Of a stretch of DNA of 64,000 nucleotides, positions 38,501 to 47,300 are shown piece after piece. The position numbers and the translations under genes were made by a program. Source of the stretch: Dallia pectoralis (lineage: Eukaryota; Chordata; Actinopteri; Esociformes; Umbridae). Positions within the stretch are counted from its first letter, which is position 1; every line of letters begins with the position of its first letter. The notes under the pieces were generated by a model. The model did no database searches. It worked only from the letters and a program-made list of their open reading frames with translations, and had not been told where the DNA came from. The stretch is taken from positions 5,436,317 to 5,500,316 of the forward strand of contig CM055740.1 in assembly GCA_029465975.1 (NCBI GenBank). Direction: 5' to 3'.

Positions 38501-41292
38501 ACTACTGAAGACTAACACCACAAGACTACTGAAGACTAACACCACAAGACTACTGAAGACTAACACCACAAGACTACTGAAGACTAACACCATAAGACTT
38601 CTGAAGACTAACATCACAAGACTACTAAAGACTAACACCACAAGACTTCTGAAGACTAACACCACAAGACTACTGAAGACTAACACCACAAGACTTCTGA
38701 AGACTAACATCACAAGACTACTAAAGACTAACACCACAAGACTTCTGAAGACTAACACCACAAGACTACTGAAGACTAACACAAGACTACTAAAGACTAA
38801 CACCACAAGACTACTGAAGACTAACACCACAAGACTTCTGAAGACTAACATCACAAGACTACTAAAGACTAACACCACAAGACTTCTGAAGACTAACACC
38901 ACAAGACTACTGAAGACTAACACAAGACTACTGTAATTTCACAGAGTGTACAGAGCTTGTCCCGTTTTCATATACCCTCAAGACAGTTGCTTAGACAAAA
39001 ATAGTTCGATAATCTTAATGTAATAATAAAGACTAATTAGTGTAAAGTTTAGGGAATTTAGAAACACATTTTTGCATTTTAGGGAAACCCAGAAAGCGCT
39101 CCAAACATCTAAAAAACCCGACAGGTTAAAAGGTTACCCAGGTGACCTCCGCGCTGTGCTAGCCCTCTATAGGGCAGTTCAGCTGGTCCTGTGCCAAACT
39201 ACAATGCACCTTTTGTGTACAGATGCGTGGTAGGGGCTCCAGTCAAACTGGCTGACCTAAGCCCAAAGACAAAGCTAGCCCTGGTCCATCGAGCCACCAG
39301 GAAACAAAGACTCTAGATGTGCAGCGGCGTTGTGTGGAATGCTCTCCCCTCTCCAGCCTTGGCTAACGGGCGCCGGTTTAAACTAGACACGATTGGACAC
39401 GGCTGATAAAAAAGAACAAAGCGGCAAGAAAGCAGCGACTCACATCCTCGTCTTTCTCCAGGTCCAGGCCCATGTCCGTCAGGTTGCCCTCGAACTCGTC
39501 CCGACGGAAGCGCTTGTCGTCCTCGTGGTAGTCCACGTGCTGGCCCACGTTCTGGTCCTGAGGGGCCACCTCCGGGTCACTGCTCGCGGGCTGCTGGGGG
39601 GCCGGTCGTCCCAGCCTGGCCGTCCCGCGGCGGAGGGTCCGCGTGAAGGCGTTGTCGACGAAGCAGGAGGGGTGCCGGTGTGAGCGGGAGCTGCTGGGCT
39701 TCTTGATGTGGTAGGTGAGGATGTAGTCCACCCGTCTCTCTCCGTCCTGGAAGTACAGGCCGTGCTGGCATCGTGTGTTCTCCTCAGGTATCAGAGAGTT
39801 CAGGAGCTGAGGGGAGAGGGGAGGGCTGTGCATTAGAGAGGGCTGGCTGGGCTAGCTGCCTAACTGAATCATGTGTGTGTGTTTGTGTGTGTGTGTATGT
39901 GTGTAGGGTGTGCAGCTTTTGCCATTTGTCGTGAGAGGCACCGGTTAGTGACCCAGTTACAGACGACAGGAGTCAAGCTAGCACAGTCACCTAGTCTGAA
40001 TGACGCTCTCGTATAGTTGAATTCCCCTGGGTGAAGTGACCTCTCTCAGTGACTTTGAACTTAAGTTCTGATTCACGAGGACTCCGTGACTGGGATTTAT
40101 TTATAAAGACAACCAATATATTAAACACTTTGTATTGGTTTCTAGCACAATACAACAAAATGCCCCTTCTGTATGTGGATAACATACATTTGCTGACTTG
40201 TTATATAATATATATATATCGATAACATCTCTATGAATACTGTTTTAATCCATTATTGTAGGAAATATGAACAATATCTAGTTTGGCACTTACATAAGGT
40301 AATACACAGGTGTAAATATAAAATGCTCGGTGCCACACTGAAGGACAAAAACAACATTTCCCCCTTTTCCCAGTTCAGCACACGGATTGGAGCCAGCAAA
40401 TATTTGGTTGCTGGGGAGATGCTCAGACCTCCTCAGATTGGAGGGCTACCTGTCGCCATATTTGAAAAACAACACCATACGACACAACGTAATGTAAAAC
40501 GGGGAGTAGACACACACATTATACAAAAAAACACACACAAATATATGTTGAATCTTTTTGTAGTGTACTTTATTGAGTGTTGAGTACGGTATTTTGTGTT
40601 GGTTATTGTATTTTGTGTATTGTATTTTGTGTTGTGTACTGTATTTTGAATTGTGTACTGTATGTTGAATTGTGTACTGTATTTTGTATTGTGTACTGCA
40701 TTTTGTATTGTGTACTGCATTTTGTATTGTGTACTGCATTTTGTATTGTGTACTGCATTTTGTATTGTGTACTGCATTTTGTATTGTGTACTGCATTTTG
40801 TAATTTCTACAGTGCTTTCCCTATGAACTGCTAAGTGAGATCCTTATAAAATACTAAACACAGACACATGCTGCTATTGGCCATCTCATGTGTTAAAAAA
40901 CAACTAATAACAGACCAGGTTGAACATATACTGTAAAAATAGTTGACAATGTCATCAGATAATCGAATCTTTCAAAAATATAAAACTATTAAAAGATGAT
41001 AAAGACATTTTAGCTTAGGTTTTGAAACTCGGCTGAACAACTAACAGCTTGGCGTGAGTGCCCAATGGGCGGTTGATTTTGGCCCACCTTTCGTCTGGGA
41101 ACAAACAGCCATTTCTTTGCCTCATCACACTCTGGCAACTACATCTGTATGTAGCGCCTGCAGACAGAACTGAGGTTGTCATTCACAGGAGATCCAACGA
41201 GCTGATTTGCTGACATCTCGCTTAAGTGAGCAGTTTTGAAAATAGGCAGTACGACTGTGTATGATCAGCGTGTTCTCTGTGTGTTTAAGTTT

Positions 41293-41354
<62 letters not shown>

Positions 41355-44300
41355 AGATGTGCGTTTCTCATGCTTGGGTCACACAAGACCACATGCTGGA
41401 CAGACTGTATACGCCTGTCATTAAAAGTTATGTTTGGGAAGCATAGCTGATCGACGTGATGTTTGAGGTCCATTCTGTTTGGGTCCAGCTACAACTACAA
41501 ACTGCTGTACACAGCATCCAGCCCACTGGCCATATCAACATACTTTGAATTGTACGACTGCCTGACTTATCAGTTGTAATAATATTGTTGTTTTTGTGGA
41601 GACTATTTTGATTACGCTGACTGACCCAACTACATTTCTCTTTTTAATCAGAATATGTTCTAAGTGTACCGTACATTAGTACAGCTGCGTTCACCTCATT
41701 TTCCAGTAATTCCACACAAACCAACACATTCCTCAAATAATGTAGAAGTAACTCTAACGAATTGCTGGATTTGTATTACAGGCTGGGAGAATTAAAGGGG
41801 TGCTGCCTTCAATGCTATGTATGTTCAACTTGAACCACATTGTCACAGATAGGAACAGATAGCTGAATAGCACGATTAAAATGTGTGTCAATCAATCATT
41901 CCTGACTCCTGAGCATTTCAGTTTCCTCGTTTATAAACTGTGCGTGTGTATAATTTTTTTTCCTGAAATCAAGGCAAGATGGAAATTACATTTTCCCCAA
42001 AGGGGACGTGCCCAAAGCCCGGTGAGAGTCCTATCTTGATGGTGACTTCGGATCATCACCTACCTAATGACCTAGATCATAGATGCACACACTAATTCAA
42101 ACGCGCTGTGCTACACAACACAATATTTTTTATTACCAGGCCAAAGAAACATTGCTTCTGGTGTGGTTTAATAAATTGAATTCGCATACCGCGTGTTCTC
42201 TGTGAAAAAATGAAAACATGAAAGACAAATCAAGTTTGATACCAGGAACTCTGAAAAACTGGGCAATTCCTTTTGGATACGGTTAAACAGATTACAGGAA
42301 AAACTTTTATTTGAGCTCTCCTTTTAAAGTTGTTATTATCAATTGATTTTACTGGGTGAGTTGCCAGAAAACGCAGTGCATTACTTTCTCAGTACACTGA
42401 CAACCTAGGCAAGCAGGTGAGAAAAGTATGGGCTTACTGAAAGTGTGAAATAGGAAATCCATTAATACATTTGACATGTTATTACCCAAATAAATGACAG
42501 TGTAGACCACGACCACAATCGGTCAAGCATCTGGTGCTGAACTGGTCCTGGTCCTCTCCTAAAATCTTGCTCTGTGTGGTGTAGTGAACAGCTTAAGGAA
42601 AATATCTGTTATAACCATCGTACAATTATGCATTTTCTTAATGTTTCGTCACAATATTATTATTGACAAAACGCGGTCAAATACGGTGTGTGTTCTGCAG
42701 AATTGTCCAAAATGTATATTTCATAGAATCGCCTTTTACTTAAATAAGTGTTCCAAGTGGTTTTATTTTGGTTCATGTTCCAGAAAGTGGTCCACTTTGG
42801 CACAAACACCACAACCAAGGGGGTGAAGGTAAACTGAAGGCGAACTGTCGTTCGTATTCCTTCATTAATGTGTTTATAAGGTGTTGCAATAATGAGACAG
42901 AACAAATGCAGAACTTATACCGTTATTGCACAGGGATTCTTCATGACGTCCAGTTTACTGTAAATAACTGTGCAGGATTACTGGTGTCATGGTCTCATCA
43001 AGTTCATCAGGAATAATTGACTACTTGTTGTAGCTGAAATGTGCAGGAATAAACACCTGAACAACTTTGTCCAAATGTTACGTCCAGACAACTGGGTTGG
43101 AGCATCTCTGAAATGGCAAGGTTTGTGGTCTGCTTCCGGTCAGCCATGGTGAATTACCGACACTCCGGCAGAGGACCGAGGGGGACAAACCCCAACCTGG
43201 CAATAGGGTGTTAAGCGCCCAAAACTCATTGATGCACGATGACAACAACCGCTATCCTGTCAGGCCAGAACCAACAGAAGGTCTATTGTGACACGGGTCC
43301 CAGGACATATTTATGATGGTTACGGGAGAATGTGTCACAACAATGTTCTGCTGGGAAACCCTGGGTCCGAGCATTCAGGACCACATGCAACCCTTCATGA
43401 CAATGGTTTTCCACTATGGTGGGGGCCTCTTTTAGCTCGATTATGCACCCCGCACACGTTGTTCAGAAATGGCTTGAGGAACAGGTTCAAGGTGTTGCTC
43501 TGGCCTCCACATTCCCCGCACTACAATCCGATCGAGCATCTGTGGAATGTGCTGAACCACGTCCTACTGGACCATGTCCTATCCACGTGTCCTTCTCACA
43601 ACGTATCAGATAGCGCAGGACACCTTTAGGCACACGGACGACCAACAGCATATTTGGTCATAATGTTTTGGCTCATCTGTGTAATTTACAACCACTTCAC
43701 ATGCCTTCACATACATTCCTGTGTGGATCTACCAGCTAGCCCGCCACAGGGGCATACATTAGCATTGCTAGCTAACCTGTCCAGAGACCATAATGCATTG
43801 TGTTTTTGTAATCAACCTAAGCCATGACAGATTAAAAAAAACTCATGTTTCTAACTTGTTATAACTATAAAATGCAAAAAGAAATACAACAAAATGTGTC
43901 GTTATGTATTGGAACTCTGTTTTTTTTAAATAACGCTAAGAAAATAATTGCTTTTTTTAACACTGTAAAACATGCCAATATTAAATAGCAATATGTATCT
44001 TGGTCTGACACCTTATCCCCTAGAGGGGCCCCAGGGTCTGGTGGGTGTGGTGCTGGTTGGCTGTTGCTGGTTGGCTGTTGCTGGTCGGCTGTTGCTGTGG
44101 GGAACCAGGTCCTTCAAAAGTATTATTGAGAAATATGCATTTCGTATGTCGTAGTCAAGAAGGCTATAGGCCATTATTGAACATTAATCTACATCAGTTA
44201 TTCAGGGAATATAATTTCGGGGGGAAAGTCTAATTAGCAATAAACAGAAAGAAAAATCTAAAGGTAAAAAAAATCTGATATGAGCCAATAAAGGATAAGC

Positions 44301-47300
44301 TTGAGCTAGGTTTCAACACAATTAGGCACCTGTTTTTCCTCAATGACTGCTTTATTGTTGCTTTCAGATAGGACCGTTTACTGTTGTTTACATTCTATAA
44401 ATAAAGGTCAACAGTTTACACACACATCGTTCTTCTACATAGTCAAAGTCTTTACAGAGCTACCTGCATGATGTGGTATAAGGAAAAGCAGCTTGTGCTT
44501 ATCTGGTACAGGGTGTAACCAACTCACAGTGGGCTAAGTAGTAGTTGCTAATGCAAGTAAACAAAGAAGAACTTTTTTCTGCAAATATGCTGGAAGGCAT
44601 CTGTCAAGCATGGTGGGGGCAATGTGATGGTCTGGGGGTGCTTTGGTGGTTGTAGAGTGGGAGAATTGTACAGTGTAAAAGGTATCTTGAAGAAGCAAGA
44701 CTGTCACAGCTTGTTTTCTGTCTATAATGGAGTGTCCAGGACAGTCACCGGATCTCAACCCCTTTAAAACTGTTCTGGGAGCAGCTTGACTGTATGGTAC
44801 GTAAGAAGTGCCCATCAAGCCAATCCACCTTCTGGAAGGTGCATTCTGGGATGAAATGTGTCAGGTGACCTCAACAAATAAACTAAAATGCCAGAGTTCT
44901 GCAAGGCTGTACATTCGGCAAAAATGTAGTATTCTTGGTGGACCTCAGTACACGTGTGATATACACATGCTCTATATTAAGTCCCTATATGCTGATTAAC
45001 ATGGTGGACATCAGTACACGTGTGATATACACATGCTCTATATTAAGTCCCTATATGCTGATTAGCATGGTGGATCTCTACTGTCTTAACAACTAACTAC
45101 CTAATTGGTTTTGATGATAGGCATGTCCATGTCAGCTAATCATTTTCTAAATAATTTGGTCAGAAAGGCCCCCTAGAGAGCACCCCCCCTGTGCTAATAC
45201 TAGCTCAGCGCCAGTGAACAAGACATTAAAACATGTCAGACATGTTTGGTAGATTGTCTTGTTCTGCAATTAGGCTACATGATAATTATCTTTCTCAGAT
45301 CCAAGTCAAGCCCTTTCGAAGCTATATTGAGATGGCACACAACAAAATTAGCGAAGGGATTAAAGTATGTTTATCAGCAATTACTCAGAGCCAAATGGGG
45401 TGATAACGTCACCAAATTGTTGTGTTTGTAGGTTTTAAAAGAAAAGAAACAACAACACAACTGACTTCTTAGATAATTTCTTCCAGAAATCGGAACATTT
45501 TAAATGACAGTTAAGCAAAGCAGAAGCACTGACAAATGTCTTAGCGTTATTCCACAACACACAAAACAACCAAACTGAAAGAAAGCAGCAGTTCCCTTGA
45601 GACACGCGTCTCGGTCCTCTGCTGAGCACTAGTTTGTAAACACATGATGTAAATCCACACATACTGTTTCTCCCCTCAGCCATTCCACTCACATGAAATT
45701 TGCCATGAAAGAGCAGATCCTTTAAGAAGTGCCGAGGCTTGCTTGTTGGAGCTCCAGCGCTATGAAGCTGTGAAGCCTCTGAACTCTCTGGTGTTTCCCC
45801 AGCCATCTTCCCATCACTAGGCGAGCACAGACGCGACTACAGCTACTAAACAGAGCACTCCTTCGCAATTTCTCTCTCTCTCTCCTGCTCTCTCTCGCGC
45901 TCTCTCTCTCTCTCTGACACCGTCAACAGGGGTGAACCAAGACTCTCCGATCCAAAAACTGGGCTACAACTTGTTACGTGAGACGAGTCTGAGACACGAG
46001 ATGAGTCTAAGAAGACGTGGCTAATATTAGCCTTGATCGGAATGTGAAAAGGTGCCTTCCTGTTTCCCAATCCCATTTCTTACGTATGAACCCATAGCAG
46101 ATACGGTGTGTCATCGTATTCAGGGGGCATCTAATCACATGGTGGTCAAGGTTTAGCAGTGCTACATTTCATTTTGACATCAACATTGGCCCAACCAGTA
46201 CGAGCATTCATTGAGGAGGCTCCTCGCTGCGGACATTTACACAAACAAATTATTCGACACCCTCTAATGGCAGCTTAACTTTTATCTTTGCATGCTTCCG
46301 GCCACTGTCCCTAGTAATCATGTTTCTGAAAATGGCGATAAATTACCAATCAAAATGTGATCTGCCGCAGTGCAGCGTGTAATTTTCGGGAAGATGATTT
46401 GTATGTCGAGAAGGACACTTGAAATGTTATGCGAGAACTGTATCAGTGTCCTTCAAAACTGAGATTTTAGCTGGTAATATCTTAGATGTATTTAATATTT
46501 TTTAACAGTGGGATTTGATTTCAGTCACATCCACATTGAAATTAGTGTCCTGACATTGAAATTAGTGTCACGCGAACCGTGACGGTGACCAAAACATTGT
46601 TACTGAGAGCAAGGTACAAGATTGGAAAAATTGGGAAAACAGGTCGATGCAATTTTGCTCTGACAAATGGCTGCACCAGTCACATTTTATTCAAAGTTTA
46701 TGGCAGAAAATACAAACAGTGAGAAAAACATGCCCCGGTTAGCCAGCGTGTAATGGTTTGTTAACATGAGAGAACATGTCGCCAATGATATGATGGAAGA
46801 ACACGTGTGCCCCAATGCCTTAATGGTTACATGCACACGTGTTTTATAGTGATCACTTGAGGCTGGCCCTTTTCAGGGGGCAACAGTACAAACGTACACG
46901 ATCTTGCAGCCCAACATCCACTTGTGAATATTCCAAAACTTAAAGTACCACTCGTATTTCACCTTGTACCTTGAGTCTGACTGCGAGTCTGCGACCTATG
47001 TGGTAACAGAACTTACAGTGATATACTGCCAGTCAAACAAACACTCCAGTTATAGATTAAAAGTTGTACAAATTTAACAGTACCAAAGCCCATTGGACTC
47101 GCTAGTTTAGTAGCGCAGCTAGCGTGGTCTGCATGCTCAATGTGCCTGCTAGCTAGCGTCACTGACAAAAACAGAGATACATATAAATGGTTTTAGACAC
47201 AAATAAACTTAGCATAGCTTGTGCTCTATTTAGAATAGTTTGACAACTTGCAGATTTACAAGTTCTCAGTAGTCCCAAATACTGAAGATGACAAAAATAG

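Noticed and set aside
43288..43629. 113-codon frame considered as a functional transposase gene
   Set aside because: Only a fragment of a Tc1-like transposase, with the catalytic-region aspartate changed and no intact upstream domain; kept as a relic.
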